From Galeruca laticollis (taxonomy: Eukaryota; Arthropoda; Insecta; Coleoptera; Chrysomelidae), in NCBI GenBank assembly GCA_963921935.1, contig OY998180.1, forward strand, positions 62,574,551-62,638,550: a stretch of 64,000 bases of DNA, in the 5' to 3' direction. The notes under the pieces were generated by a model that did no database searches, was not told the origin of the DNA, and was given only the letters and a program-made list of their open reading frames with translations. A program made the position numbers and the translations under genes. Below, in pieces: positions 33,757 through 45,310 of the stretch (the first letter of the stretch is position 1; every line of letters begins with the position of its first letter).

Positions 33757-36070
33757 ATGCCTAATAAATGTTGCGTACCGGGTTGTAATGGAAATAACCT
33801 CACTGAAAATCGAGTGCAAGTGCTTCGTTTACCCAAAGGTGAAATTATGCTCAAAAAATTGGTCGCGAGTAATTCCGCGCGAAAATTTACAGCCTACAAA
33901 ATACTACATATGAAGTGTGCGAATGCCATTTTACACAGGAGAGTATAATTAGAGTAAGTAAACATTATGATGAAATATAAGGGAAATCGGTGGTGGTTAA
34001 GTTTATTCCAAGATATTTCTTCCTGATTCCAACACACATCGGACACTCACCTGCAAACTAATCCCTGAGTAGGCAGTTGGTAATTACAATCAACTACGTC
34101 GGTGCCTGAACTAGTTGTTTGTAATTGCAACTACCTACTCAGGGATTATTTTGCAGGTGATTGTCTGATGTTTGTTGGAATCAGGACGAAATATCTTGGA
34201 ATGAACTATACCTTTAAAGTATCCCAAGCTGACATCAGGTTCCAGTCCAACTACTTTTCAAAACTGTCCTGCATATATTTCAAAATATGATGTGTTAACG
34301 AGATAAATTAGAGAGGAAAAACATGTTATGATAGAACAGCATAATTTAGCACAAGCAATCAAAGAAAGTATAGAAGTATATGAAGCACATAACAAACAAC
34401 TTACTTTTCAAAATGTTGACGAATTCACAAATATTTTTATCAACTGGCCATGTCCTGGAAGATGGTAAAAGTTAGTAAATTGTGATACGAACTAATTTTA
34501 TTTCGCATAAAAAACTCACGGAGTCCCATTATTACTTATTCTATAATTATTCATGCAAATCTTAAAGTAGTAGTCTCTGAAAATATTACAATTGACAAAT
34601 CAGAAGTGAATGATATCTTTACCAATATTATACATTACATTCATAATATAATGGGTTTAAAATCAGGAGAAACTAATCAATTTAATAAACAGTAATCATT
34701 TAAAAGGGAACAGCTAAAATGATTAATTACATCTAAAGAAAGGTGCCGTTACTCTCCAGATACTATAATAGTTACTAAATACAAAAGTTCACATTCTTAT
34801 GAATTTTTGAGACGTTTTGGAATTTCAATACTGCCTTATCTAGGCACTTTAAAAACAATATGGCTCTTTTCTTACCGATCCTAGTAAAGAAGAAAGGCCA
34901 TCTTTCCTAGTATATTATGCTGAAAAAATCTTAAGCTATTTAAGAAACAATGAAAAATATATGATACTTCTTATGGATGGAATACTTATAATACCTGATA
35001 TTGATTTCACAGGTGGAAATATTGTGGGGAGAGCAGTTAACAGTAACAGAAAATTCAGCTTCTGCTTTTATGATTAGGTACTAGCATGTTGTCAAATTTT
35101 AAAGAAGTGGTACATATTTCACCAGTAACAAAAATGAATCATAAAATTCATTAGAAATTTGTAAAATCGTTAATTATAGGTCACCAAGAAATTGGATATA
35201 AAATTTTTTGAGTTATAACTGACAATAATGCTGTAGATAGTAATCAATGTGTAACTTTTCTGCCACTAAAAAATTAAGTATTGTTCATCCTCACCCTCTA
35301 CCGCCTTTTAGTTCATTGATTATCAAAAATAACTGGTTAAATTCAAAACCTGATAAACTGCTTATTTATTCTAATTTTGAAACTTCAACTTTGAGACATG
35401 CATCATCCCAATCAATAATCGCCCTTCATAATTTAGAAAACGATAAATTATTGTAGTAAGATTATAAGTTAACTTTTAATGCCCTTTTCTCAACTGATTT
35501 CGAAAAACAAAATGTTCAGCTAGCTTCAAAAATGTTTAATACATTTCTTATTAATAGCACTTTTACATTTTAAAAATTAAATCATTTACTCCGAAGACAG
35601 AGGTAACTTCATTGAAATGATATTGACAGTGGAAGATGGTTAACGTAGAAATGCCACTAAACGTTTGAATGATTTATTTCAAGAGCCTCTTATTGTCCAA
35701 CTGGTGATGATGATCCAAAAATAGTTTTTTTACAAAAAATGTTAGACTGGTTAGAAATTTGTTTTCCCAAGCTTTAACATCCCAAACATTTACAGCTTTA
35801 CATCATTCTGTTTACGGCGTGCTTGAAGTTGGTAAGTACTGTTTTGAAGAATTAAATATAACTTATGTATTAAAGAGAACATTTCAGACAGATCCTCTTG
35901 AAAACAAATTTGGAAAATTTAGACAACTGACGGGTGGCCATTACAATATTTCTATTCGGCAAGTGTATGAATGTGAAAAAAAATTCAAAATTCAATGGTT
36001 AGTGTCTTTCTTTCACTATCGGTTGTTTCCGATTATTTATCGTGTCCGTTTCCATGACAGTAAGTAGTAT
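33757..36070 (+). pseudogene. P element-like THAP transposase, N-terminal three quarters
   Basis: P-type transposase, an RNase-H-like cut-and-paste enzyme with an N-terminal THAP zinc finger. The ATG at 33757 opens MPNKCCVPGCNGN, the first THAP cysteine pair; the second C-x2-H (VCECHF) appears in the next frame near 33920, so there is a frameshift. Further on, in varying frames, come IGHQEIGYKIF (about 35175), NNWLNSKPDKLLIYSNFE (about 35325), the GTP-binding-region neighbourhood of P transposases, and DPLENKFGKFRQLTGGHYNIS (about 35893), then YECEKKFKIQ (35966-35995). There the coding sequence breaks; its C-terminus resumes at about 45665. A foldback element sits at 33995-34207. Confidence 0.8.
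33995..34207. mobile_element. Foldback/MITE-like inverted repeat
   Basis: Two imperfect arms of about 100 bp face each other around a loop of about 10 bp: TTCCAAGATATTTC, TCCTGATTCCAA, CCTGCAAACTAATCCCTGAG and GTAATTACAA at the left recur as complements at the right. No coding sequence. It interrupts the P-like transposase shortly after the THAP finger. Confidence 0.85.
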
Positions 36071-36189
36071 TTACTAGTTTGCTGAACGGTAAGTGAATTT
36101 AAACGAAAATTTCAATATAAGTTAAATAATAATAATATCAACGGGTAATCTACAAATTATTTATTAATATTAAAATTAATAGTACAGTT

Positions 36190-36850
36190 TGTTCAATTAT
36201 TTATAGAAAATCCACTTTTTTGTGTTTGTGCGGTCTTTGCGTTATTAATTGAGACTGCTGTAGAGTTTAAATCTTGTTGTATTCTTACACTGTTGTGCAA
36301 AATGTTTCTAGCAAATTCCATTTTGATTTGAAGAGAATCCTCTATATAATTCTCTGCTACTGTCGAGGAACGCCAACCATCATGACGCTTTAATCCAAGA
36401 ACATCAAACATCAACACCACTGTTAGCCAAAACGGACGCTGAGGTCCTCCTAAATGAATGACCGGTATAGTTCTCGGGATTGGCTAGATTTAAAAGTTTG
36501 CAATTTTAAATGGCCAACCTACGATTGTTCCTTTTCCCAATACTTGACCTGTACATTTTCCATTGCAATATCGTAAGAACCAAGCCGTTTGTTTTCAGTT
36601 GTGGTGGCCGAAGTTTGATATATTTAAGCAAAATTTCTAAATATGGTATTTTGTCGTTAGGTCTGTTAAGTACAGTAAAGGTGCGCTGAACAATTGTTTT
36701 GTATAGGGTAATTTCATAATGATTAACCTTTCTTGGTCTTGTATGTCATTTATAGTAATATTGTCTAACTCTTCCCTCCTGCAAACATTGGATATCTCTA
36801 ATATCATAGCTACCTAAAAATAATGCCCATCTTTATACACATTTCAAGCG
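36190..36850 (-). pseudogene. Crypton-like tyrosine recombinase, C-terminal catalytic part
   Basis: Tyrosine recombinase of the Crypton type, which inserts DNA by site-specific recombination rather than by DDE chemistry. On the minus strand the catalytic series is legible: CRREEL (about 36780) with the first arginine, YTGHSFRRTSASVLA (about 36466-36422), the H-x-x-R box, then LKRHDGWRSSTVAENYIEDS (about 36393-36334), with the second histidine and the nucleophilic tyrosine at codon 36348-36346. Frameshifts lie between these blocks. The N-terminal half is on the far side of the errantivirus (44896-45310). Confidence 0.85.
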
Positions 36851-37133
36851 ACTTATAAGTCTCCGTATCGAGAACTTATTTTTAAAAAACAATTTTATTA
36901 CTTTATTACAACTACTTTCAAAAACTAATTACACAATATTATTTTATTGGATTGATCTTTATTACTCAAAAGTTGACATCAGACTAAATATGTAAAATGA
37001 ATTTATTAACTAGCAAAACTATCTATATCAGCAATAAAAATATGTACAATAATAATTCAACAATAAACAAATAATAAAGTCCGCTGTCAGCATCTACAGT
37101 GTTGAACCATATACGTGGTTACCAAATATAACA
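36851..37133 (-). repeat. Errantivirus 3' LTR
   Basis: 283 bp, matching 44613-44895 except for six substitutions. In element orientation it starts TGTTATATTTGG after the polypurine tract and ends CTTATAAGT. Confidence 0.95.
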
Positions 37134-37144
37134 CCTCCGCCCTT
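37134..37144 (-). other. Errantivirus polypurine tract
   Basis: In element orientation AAGGGCGGAGG lies directly before the 3' LTR, the position of the plus-strand primer. Confidence 0.85.
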
Positions 37145-37159
37145 AGAGTTTGGCATATT

Positions 37160-39088
37160 TCAAGGAGTGAAAAATGCCCTTGGTTGTGGCTCAGGATGGA
37201 CTGTTTCATCTTCTACCTCTTCTATGGAAGCTTCTGTGGTTAATTCATAAAGTTTTCTAATTTTTGTTGCGACGTAGATACATATTAAAATGGCTTTTAT
37301 AATATACGCCATTATATTCCAGGGTGAAACTGGGTTTACGTTGAGATGTTTCAAGACCATTGGTTTAATTTTTTTTTGTTTTTCTTGAAGTGAATGGATG
37401 TCATCTAGTGGTATATTTTCTAAATGTATTTCGGGTAGTTCCTCTTCTTTTCTTGAATAATCTATGGTAACTTCAGGCAGCAATAGAGGTTGACCTTTCG
37501 TTATAAATTTTTCATTAATAAAATTTTCGTTTTCTAAAATAAATTCACATTTATAAGGTACATTGATGAGAAAATTTCCTTTTAGGAATGTGAAGTCATT
37601 TCTTCCACATCGTGTTTCTATCTTGGTTCGATTAACAAAAATAGTAATGTAGTGAGCGTCATCAATTTGTTGAACTAGATTTCTTGAAATTTTGATTGGG
37701 GTTCTTTGGAAACTCTTGGGTTTGGGATGCTGTAACTGTAGTAATTCGAATACGCAATCTTCGCTCTCCACTCCCCTGGACATTCTTCCATCTGGACAGT
37801 AGTGGCTGGTTTCTAGCTTGATGCAGGGTTGTTGGATGTATTGGTAGAAATCGTCATTCATTATCAGATAGGTATTACGAGGGATAATCGTAGTAGAATT
37901 TGGGGTAGGTATGGAATGAAGGTGATAATAAGAATATATATCAGGTAATACTATAGGAAAGTGAATAACAAAAATAATCTTTGTGCCTGAGTAATATGAT
38001 TCTACATCTAATACTCCATAATATTTATAAGTGTCATTTTCTAAATTTTGAAAAAGTATTTCATCTACTGTATGAAATTTTGAAACTGTATATACCATTG
38101 ATTCCATTTCTTCAATTTTAATTATACTTGTATGAAGTATACCATTTTCTATTTCCCCTAATATTTGTAAAATTATATTTATATTCAGATTTAACTGATC
38201 TAAAATATTTCGCGTTTGTAAATAATCATCAAATTCAAAAATAAACGTATTAAGCGAATTTCTGATTTTTTCTATTCCTGAAAAAATTATATCCTGATTA
38301 TGTTTTATTAAGTTCATTGTTTCATTAAAGTTTTGAATTATATCACTTGTAAGTGAGATTTGCTGATTTAGATTGTTTACAATTTCCTGTTGAGAATTTT
38401 GTAGTGTTGTAATCGCTTCATCATATCGTAATGCATCATCAGCGTCTAAGTTCCCGGTAATGACTTTTATTACATTGCCAAGTCCGTTGAAAAGACCTCG
38501 TTTGACCCTAATAGAAGGCATTAAAGAATTTAATTTATTTTCTGCACTATTTAATTGATGAGAAACACCTTTAATAAAATTTTCTAATTCTATATGATAT
38601 GGATAACTAAGGCCAATTTGAATAGCCTCTGTTAAATTTTTGAAAGCTAATTTTAAAATTTGAATTTCATTTCTAATTGGTAAAAGATCATAATAATGAA
38701 GAAATGTATGAATACTAGATTTAACTTTAGCGGGCCCTAATAAATAAGGAAGTATTCCAGGATTATTGTTCAGGTTCATCATTTGAATTTCCTGGGGTTT
38801 TACTGGTTGTAGGACCAGGATCATAAGGATTAGTGGCATCCTGTAAAGTTTTGTCGTGTTAGTTTTTGGTCGTCTTAAATTTTGTTTGTGTAAATTTGCA
38901 TTTCTCGTTGTTGTTACCGTAGTGTTTTTATTTTCTTTGATTTTATCTTTATTAAATTTTGGATTCAATTTATTTCTAATAAGTGTTGTATTTTTTCGAT
39001 AAACGTCTGTATCCGCTTCGTACTCTAAAGGTTCGTGCCTGTCTTTATTATGGCAATTTATTGTTAAATGTAAAAACAAAAATACCAC
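37160..39088 (-). CDS. env: Errantivirus envelope (F-type fusion glycoprotein), open frame
   Basis: A 642-codon open frame related to baculovirus F-type and gypsy envelope proteins, which mediate membrane fusion. A hydrophobic run at residues 84-95 (MPLILMILVLQP) is the likely signal peptide. A furin-type site RVKR at 194-197 precedes a glycine-rich putative fusion peptide. A C-terminal transmembrane segment lies at about residues 598-620, with a short acidic cytoplasmic tail. In the family, env is made from a spliced RNA. The annotated first residues (up to about 10) come from the adjoining Penelope-like insertion, so the natural start is lost or lies further in, perhaps at the methionine of the signal peptide. 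No stop interrupts the domain. Expression is not shown. Confidence 0.88.
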   Translation of the reverse strand: MVFLFLHLTINCHNKDRHEPLEYEADTDVYRKNTTLIRNKLNPKFNKDKIKENKNTTVTTTRNANLHKQNLRRPKTNTTKLYRMPLILMILVLQPVKPQEIQMMNLNNNPGILPYLLGPAKVKSSIHTFLHYYDLLPIRNEIQILKLAFKNLTEAIQIGLSYPYHIELENFIKGVSHQLNSAENKLNSLMPSIRVKRGLFNGLGNVIKVITGNLDADDALRYDEAITTLQNSQQEIVNNLNQQISLTSDIIQNFNETMNLIKHNQDIIFSGIEKIRNSLNTFIFEFDDYLQTRNILDQLNLNINIILQILGEIENGILHTSIIKIEEMESMVYTVSKFHTVDEILFQNLENDTYKYYGVLDVESYYSGTKIIFVIHFPIVLPDIYSYYHLHSIPTPNSTTIIPRNTYLIMNDDFYQYIQQPCIKLETSHYCPDGRMSRGVESEDCVFELLQLQHPKPKSFQRTPIKISRNLVQQIDDAHYITIFVNRTKIETRCGRNDFTFLKGNFLINVPYKCEFILENENFINEKFITKGQPLLLPEVTIDYSRKEEELPEIHLENIPLDDIHSLQEKQKKIKPMVLKHLNVNPVSPWNIMAYIIKAILICIYVATKIRKLYELTTEASIEEVEDETVHPEPQPRAFFTP

Positions 39089-39432
39089 TATTAAAGAAGT
39101 CAGGTATATATAAACTCAAATGTCCAGAATGTAATGCTGTCTATTTGGGTCAGACCCTTAGGAATTTTGAAATACGATACAGTGAGCACTTACGAGCTTA
39201 CAGATTAAAACAACCAGATAAATCCCACTACGCAAAACATCTACTTGACACCAATCATTCATTGACACCTAACACAGAACTAGAAGTGCTGCATATTTGT
39301 GAAAAGAAACAAGAACTGGATTTCCTTGAAGAACTGGAAATTAGAAGACATTTAAGAAACCCACAATATGAAGTTGTCAATGAACAGTTAAATCTAGGGA
39401 ATTCTCCACAAATAAACTGTCTTCTTAAGTGA
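39066..39432 (+). pseudogene. Penelope-like GIY-YIG endonuclease fragment
   Basis: The frame reads VKTKIPLLKKSGIYKLKC, then CNAVYLGQTLRNFEIRYSEH, which is the GIY-YIG core (the GIY element as SGIYKL, the YIG element as VYLGQT) with the conserved arginine in the helix after it; a C-terminal tail runs to the stop at 39430. The reverse transcriptase is gone. The frame is uninterrupted across the remaining 122 codons. Confidence 0.8.
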
Positions 39433-39689
39433 TAATTGTAAAGATCAGCAGATATAGTTTTCCTGGTTTTCTATATCATTGCACAGTTATACTGATCTTA
39501 ATTGGAAAAGTGATATCCAGGATATCACCATAGGGCTAATAATATCTAAGCTTCAATATTTGTAATATCACATCTTCTTCTTTTTCTATAAACATATATT
39601 AAGCCAATCACAAGTTAGGTTACTTCTTGGTCTAGCCAAAAAAATAACTACTAAACATCAGGTAGGCATAAAATGAAATGTAACTTCTG

Positions 39690-39740
39690 TCATTCTGACG
39701 ATGATATTGATTTATCGAAACAATTGTCAATTTTTTAGAA
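39690..39740 (+). ncRNA. Hammerhead-like motif in the second Penelope-like tail
   Basis: CTGACGA (39695-39701), a 4-bp stem II GATA-TTGATT-TATC, then GAAAC (39717-39721). Order and spacing match a hammerhead core, but stems I and III are weak, so this is a tentative or decayed ribozyme. Confidence 0.4.
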
Positions 39741-39773
39741 TTTTCAATAACTTGTATTATATTGTGGAATTAA

Positions 39774-42700
39774 CTAGAGACCTTGAGTTTCATTTAAAAA
39801 CACTAATATTGTTTTTTCTTTTCCTGTTATAAGTCGTTCATTCAGTTTTTTATAAAGGTCTGCGGTTGTCTCGCGATGTTCGTGTATATAATTATTAATT
39901 AATTTTTTGTCAATATCTATATCGAAAATTTCTTCCGAATTGAAATGTCCATTTATAATATCTATATGTTTCTGTTTAGTTACAGAGTGAATTGAATTAT
40001 TGTAACCTAAAATTGCATAAGGCATATCCATTAATATATTAATTTTATCTTTATTTTTTGCTCTAATAACTCTTAAATGTTCGATTATTGTGGAATGAAA
40101 ACGTTCTATAGCACTTTTCGATTTAGAACTGTTGGAAGAAACATAATGACTTTCAATTTTATGCACATCAAAAAATTCTTGTAACAATGAATTTTTGAGT
40201 TCTTTACCATTATCCATAATTACTAATGTTGGTTTACCATGATGAGTCATAAAAATTAATAATGCTTTAATAATTTCTACTCCTGTTAAAGACATAATTG
40301 GATAAGCTTGCCCATATTTAGAAAAACTGTCTATTAATGTTAAAAATTTTTGATTTTGTGCTGAAAAACAATCAATATAAATAATTTCAAACGGTTTGGA
40401 TGCCGTCGAAGTGATCATTAATTTTTGTCTAGGAGGATTACGATCATATTCATTAGTTTGACATATTTCACATTTGTTAATAAAATCTGTTACATCATTT
40501 TTCATACTAGGCCAATAATAAGTTCTTTTTATTCTTGTCTCTGTCTCAATTATGCCACGGTGATTAGTTTCACCTTCATGAGTGTGTCGAATAATCTCAT
40601 GCTGTTCGTCTTTTTCATATATATCTGTCAATTTTAACTTACAATGTATTAACTTATAAGCCGAATTTTTGAACGTTTCTCTTAATATCTCTAACATACG
40701 TGATATGGGTCCTTCTTTCAAGAAATATATACCATAAGTGTATTTTGGATCTACATAGTTTTTAAATAAATTTATAATGTCTTGTTGTAAATTATTTAAT
40801 GCAATTTGAACATGTAATCGTTTTTTTGATTTGAAAATTTGTTCTATTTTAGGTTTAGCTGCCGAATGTAGAACAAAATCTATTATGATTTGGTGGTCAT
40901 AAGAATTTACACATTTTTCCGTAATTGTCATTCCTAAAATTGGCTCTTCTCTACTGGTATGAACAGTGAGATCGTCTGTTCCTTCCCTGTCGTCATTATT
41001 ATCATCCAAGTTTACTATTAAAGACTCATTTTCATCATTATCTCGTGGATCTTCCGAAAGAGCTTTATTAAAATTTTCCATATATTCAAATATTTCTTTG
41101 GAATTGATTTCTACCATTGAAAGAGCATCAGCATTACTGTTTGCTACTCCACGTTCATATTCAATCTCATAATCGAATTCCTCCAGCTTGAGGCGCCACC
41201 TCACTAACCTAGAGTTTGGCTACTTCAAATTCATAAGCCACCTCAATGGTTTATGATCAGTAATAATTTTAAATTTTCTACCGTATAAGTAGGGTCTAAA
41301 ATACTTTGTAGCCCACACAATAGCTAACAATTCTTTTTCTATTGTACTATAATTTTGTTCTGACTCATTAAGAGTCCTAGAAACGTAAGACACGGGCCTA
41401 TCTCTCCCAACTGTGCCCTGCGATAATATTGCACCCAGAGCAACATTACTAGCATCTGTAGTTAAAATGAAATCTTTATTAAAATCCGGATACTGTAAGA
41501 TTTTACAAGTTTCAAAGCAACATTTAAATTCAGCATCATGTATAATTTTTGCATCCTTTTTTAAACATTTAGTAAGAGGTTTAGTAACTTTTGCGAAATC
41601 TTTAATAAATTTTCTATAATATCCAATCAAACCTAAAAATAATTTTATTTCTCTGGTAGTCTTTGGAATTGGATACTTTTTTATAGCTGAGATTTTATCC
41701 GGGTTGGGTTTAACTCCTTCCGGTGTTACTATATGACCTAAATAAGCAACTTCTTTTTTCAAAAATTCACACTTATCTAATTGTAATTTAAAATCTGTTT
41801 CTGTTAATCATTTAAAAACTTTATCAAGATTAGTTACGTGCTCCTGTAATGAAGTCGAAAATATTATTATGTCATCGAGATACACTAAACAAATTTCGTT
41901 CTGTAATTCTCTGAGAATATTATCCATAACCCTTTGGAATGTTGCGGGTGAATTTTTTAAACCCATTGGCATGCGACAATATTCGTAATGACCGTTTTCA
42001 ACTCTAAAAGCTGTTTTTGGTATATCTTCGGGACTCATCTCCATTTGATGAAATCCGCTAGCTAAGTCTAAAGTACTGAAATAATTACATTTACCTAGTT
42101 TATCCATTACGTCACTTATTAAAGGAATGGGGTATCTATCATCTACAGTTTTTTCATTTAACTTACGAAAATCTACTACAATTCTATATTTTTTCTTCCC
42201 TGACGCATCTGGTTTTTTTGGGACAACCCAAATATTCGAAGACCACGCACTTGTACTTGGCCTTATAATACCTTGATCTAACATAGATTTAATTTGACGT
42301 TGAATTTCTTGTTTATGTGCAAAAGGGTATCTATAAGATTTTGAATAAATTGGAAGTTCATCTTTAGTTTTTATACTATGTTTAATTTGATTAGTGAAAG
42401 TTAAAGGTTCTCCTTCTCTATAAAATATATCATTATATTTACGGCAAAGTTTCAAAATATGATTTCTTTCTTCCGAATTTAAATGATCGGTTCTTAAAAG
42501 TGCTTCAATGTCAGGTTTCTCAGTGTAACCACTGACTCTAACATCTGCGTGAAATAACTCACAACAGTTTTTATCAAAAGCAGCTGATTTTATAGGTTCT
42601 GTTAAATTAAAAATAATGTCTTCGCTCGTTTTATTAAAAATTTGTACAATTGCATATCCGTTTTTTGCAGTTGTGAGAATAGAAGGAAATTCACAATTTT

Positions 42701-43190
42701 TTATATTTTGCTTTGGTATTAAAATATCACCATTATATGTCGATACAGGAATATTAACTAGACTTCTCTTATATGGTTCTATTTTTGTCTTAAAGCTACA
42801 TTTACGGTTACTTGAAAAATAATTTATAGGTATAGAAGCAAATGGAGTGTCTACACTTGATTTTTCAAAATCAACTTTGGCGTTAAGTAATTTTAAATCA
42901 TCTGACCCTATTAAACCATTACCAGATTGTTTAAACTCTGAAAATAAAGGTATTTTAGCACAGTGTTGATGAGTTGACGACTGATACACTGCTGTAACAG
43001 TAAAAGGTTCCAAGAAAATTTTTTCTCTATAATATTTTTCCGCAATTTTTGGTCGTAAAAATGATTTTGTAGCACCAGTATCTAATAATAATTTTAGAGG
43101 AGGATTTGAAATTTTAAGAAAAGGTAATTCTGGTTTATTTGTAGAAATATTTATTTCAATTATGTCATTTCGTCCATTTCGTGAACCAAT
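39774..43190 (-). pseudogene. pol: Errantivirus pol: protease, RT, RNase H, integrase
   Basis: A single reading frame, different from gag and overlapping its end. Order from the right: aspartic protease ([11 protein letters not shown], active site at 43082-43071), reverse transcriptase with the catalytic YLDD box (about 41890), RNase H ([11 protein letters not shown], about 41455; ITDHKPLRW, about 41250), the zinc-binding integrase head (HRGIIETETRI, then CEICQTN, about 40460) and the integrase core (IDCFSAQNQ about 40370, VIMDNGKELK about 40215, SAIERFHSTI about 40100). Two in-frame nonsense codons interrupt it: TGA at 41810-41808 in RT, and TAG at 41222-41220 in RNase H. All other catalytic residues I checked are present. 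Confidence 0.92.
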
Positions 43191-44455
43191 TGAAAATTTC
43201 CATTTTCTGAATAATTTTCATCTACTTCGTCACTATAATATTCGTAATTTTGATTAGAAGAATGAGCTATTTCGCTTTCATCCCTAGAATTTTCTGAAGT
43301 ATTACTGTTGAATATTTCTTCGGCAATATAATTTGGTTTTTGGTTACGGTTATGATTATGGTTTTGATATCTGAAATGATTTGAAGTTTGTCTAGTCGAA
43401 GTACTCATAGGGGTAGGGAGATTTGGTTTGTATTGCGGGTTTGGTTTCCATACATTCTGGGGGTTTCTAAAAACTTGATTATTATTTGGATATTTAGGAG
43501 AATGAGGAGGATTTGTATGCTGTTGTATTTGAATGGGTCCTCTGGGAAATTGTTGGGACGTTGAGGGTTGTTGATATAATGGGTTTCTTACAGGAGGTTG
43601 GTTAGGATACTGCCAATAATTTTGTCTATAATTTTGAGGCATTGAATTATGATACCTTGAATTATTATTAGATTTCCTCACACTATTATTAGAATTTGTG
43701 TTATTAGAAAAATGTTGGCCTTTCTGAATATAATTAATATTATCTTCCTCTCTTATAAATTGTATAGCTTGTTCTAGACTATAAGGTCTCATAGCTCGAA
43801 TTATAGGACCTAGCGGTTCCTTTAAACCTGCGAGAAATGTTTTTAAACTTTGTTTAGTGAAGAATGATCTTTCTGAGTCCCTTTCAAGTCCTTGACTATG
43901 TAAATCAATATAATTACAAATAGTGTTAAGTAACTGCAAAATTCTCTCGTGAAATTGATAAGTAGTTTCATTGGTTTTTTGTCTCATATTTACTAAGTCC
44001 TGATTTAAACAATTTTCATCCCTTTGATCTCCAAAGTTTGAAATTAATGTGTTTTTTATATCTGTCCAATTACTATTTGAACCACTTATAGCTACCACTT
44101 CTTCCGCTCTACCTTCTAATTTATTAAGAATACCATTTAGTAGAAGAATATTTTGGAAATTATGTAAATTTTCTCTATCAAAATAATGAGTTAGAATTGA
44201 TTCGGTAACACTTATAAATCTATGTAACTTAGTTGCATTTCCATCAAAATTTGGAATAGTTGACAAAGTTTTAATATCTAAAATTGGCACCGGCATATTG
44301 ATTGTTAAATTGCTTAAACTATTAATTATATTATTATCTATAAAGTTTGAATTTGAAAAATAATTATCGAAGTTATCGAACTCTTCAGAGCTATCGATTT
44401 CACTCAAGGATTCTATAGGTGAAGAGGAGTCTGACATGAACTCAATTCTTACCAC
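43160..44455 (-). CDS. gag: Errantivirus gag, open frame
   Basis: A 431-codon open frame before pol, encoding the structural polyprotein. The N-terminal part is acidic and serine-rich, the middle (residues about 60-230) is the capsid-like helical region ([20 protein letters not shown] wording is typical of gypsy-group Gag), and the C-terminal third is rich in Asn, Gln and Pro with repeated NPQ/PNN-like stretches. No CCHC zinc knuckle is visible, as in several errantiviruses. The stop at 43160 lies inside the pol frame, so pol needs a frameshift. Confidence 0.85.
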   Translation of the reverse strand: MVRIEFMSDSSSPIESLSEIDSSEEFDNFDNYFSNSNFIDNNIINSLSNLTINMPVPILDIKTLSTIPNFDGNATKLHRFISVTESILTHYFDRENLHNFQNILLLNGILNKLEGRAEEVVAISGSNSNWTDIKNTLISNFGDQRDENCLNQDLVNMRQKTNETTYQFHERILQLLNTICNYIDLHSQGLERDSERSFFTKQSLKTFLAGLKEPLGPIIRAMRPYSLEQAIQFIREEDNINYIQKGQHFSNNTNSNNSVRKSNNNSRYHNSMPQNYRQNYWQYPNQPPVRNPLYQQPSTSQQFPRGPIQIQQHTNPPHSPKYPNNNQVFRNPQNVWKPNPQYKPNLPTPMSTSTRQTSNHFRYQNHNHNRNQKPNYIAEEIFNSNTSENSRDESEIAHSSNQNYEYYSDEVDENYSENGNFQLVHEMDEMT

Positions 44456-44595
44456 ATCCGTTATCTGTATCTAGCAACGGTTTCTTCAAGATGTGCCCCT
44501 GGCTTCCACGATGGATTCCACTGGAACTGGTTTGGTTTCGATTTTCGTCAAAGAGTTGACACTCACGGATTGTCCACGATGGATTTCCTACGAAA

Positions 44596-44613
44596 ATCCT
44601 ACTGACTGCGCCA
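44596..44613 (-). other. Errantivirus primer-binding site
   Basis: In element orientation TGGCGCAGTCAGTAGGAT directly follows the 5' LTR, its first base overlapping the last LTR base. It resembles the tRNA-Ser-type site of the 17.6/297 lineage. Confidence 0.8.
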
Positions 44614-44895
44614 CTTATAAGTCTCCGTATCGAGAACTCATTTTTAAAAAACAATTTTATTACTTTATTACAACTACTTTCAGAAACTAATTACACAATA
44701 TTATTTTATTGGATTGATCTTTATTACTCAAAAGTTGACATCAGACTAAATATGTAAAATGAATTTATTAACTAGCAAAACTATCTATATTAGCAATAAA
44801 AATATGTACAATAATAATTCAACAATAAGCAAATAATTAAGTCCGCTGTCAGCATCTACAGTGTTGAACCATATACGGGGTTACCAAATATAACA
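44613..44895 (-). repeat. Errantivirus 5' LTR
   Basis: 283 bp, with six differences from the 3' LTR. It carries the promoter in this family. The right flank is CGCG. Confidence 0.95.
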
Positions 44896-45310
44896 CGCGT
44901 AATCTAATCAATGTAAATGTAACTTGTGAATTAGGAATTCCTTATCTGGTGCTTCGGTCAGAAATTTGAACATATCCTCGCGTGTAAAAATGTTGGCCTT
45001 CTTAGGGCTATTACCAACATTTTTTCATTTAAAATAGACGATTAAAGTGACAAATTTGGATATATCTATACGACCATAAAGGTTGTTGATTTTATCATGG
45101 AATATTGAACCCATAAACTGCCAGAGGCTTTAGTTGTGCATGTCTTTGAACACAATATGCTAATAAACTTTTCTGAATAATGTCCACAATTTTATCTTGA
45201 GAACACTTCTTAAAAATTCTGTATGTGTTTTTATACCGATATTTGTATTTTTCTGGTATTATGAACGAACATCCTTCTTGCCTTGCTTTTTCTATTTCAT
45301 GAATTTACCA
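44896..45310 (-). pseudogene. Crypton-like tyrosine recombinase, N-terminal part
   Basis: Minus-strand continuation of the recombinase at 36190-36850, separated from it by the errantivirus. Reading from the right: a region like IPEKYKYRYKNTYRIFKKC (about 45255-45200), the core-binding (SAM-like) domain that grips the recombination site, then KKANIFTREDMFKFLTEAPD (near 44990), the start of the catalytic domain. Stops and shifts are present. The two halves meet at the errantivirus target site. Confidence 0.75.

Larger units (their letters stand above)
39060..39755 (+). mobile_element. Second-type Penelope-like fragment inside the errantivirus
   Basis: Plus-strand insertion between errantivirus pol and env. 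It is heavily 5'-truncated: only the end of the coding region and the tail remain. Its GIY-YIG wording (KLKCPECNAVYLGQTLRNF) differs from that of the 28-30.6 kb copies, so it is a different lineage. Its tail carries a hammerhead-like core. The boundaries are estimated from where the envelope and pol sequences break off. Confidence 0.75.
36851..44895 (-). mobile_element. Complete errantivirus (gypsy-group LTR retrovirus) on the minus strand
   Basis: An insect endogenous retrovirus, 8045 bp including a foreign Penelope-like fragment of about 0.7 kb. It has two 283-bp LTRs, a primer-binding site, gag, pol (in another frame), an envelope gene and a polypurine tract. The LTRs differ at six positions, about 2%, so insertion is recent relative to its surroundings. 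The flanks AGCG (left) and CGCG (right) match at 3 of 4 bases, consistent with the 4-bp duplication of errantiviruses. Two nonsense codons in pol and the insertion near env make the copy defective. It split the Crypton-like recombinase. Confidence 0.95.

Noticed and set aside
44442..44654. Small minus-strand frame upstream of gag as a separate protein
   Set aside because: It lies in the leader and LTR of the errantivirus and crosses the primer-binding site.
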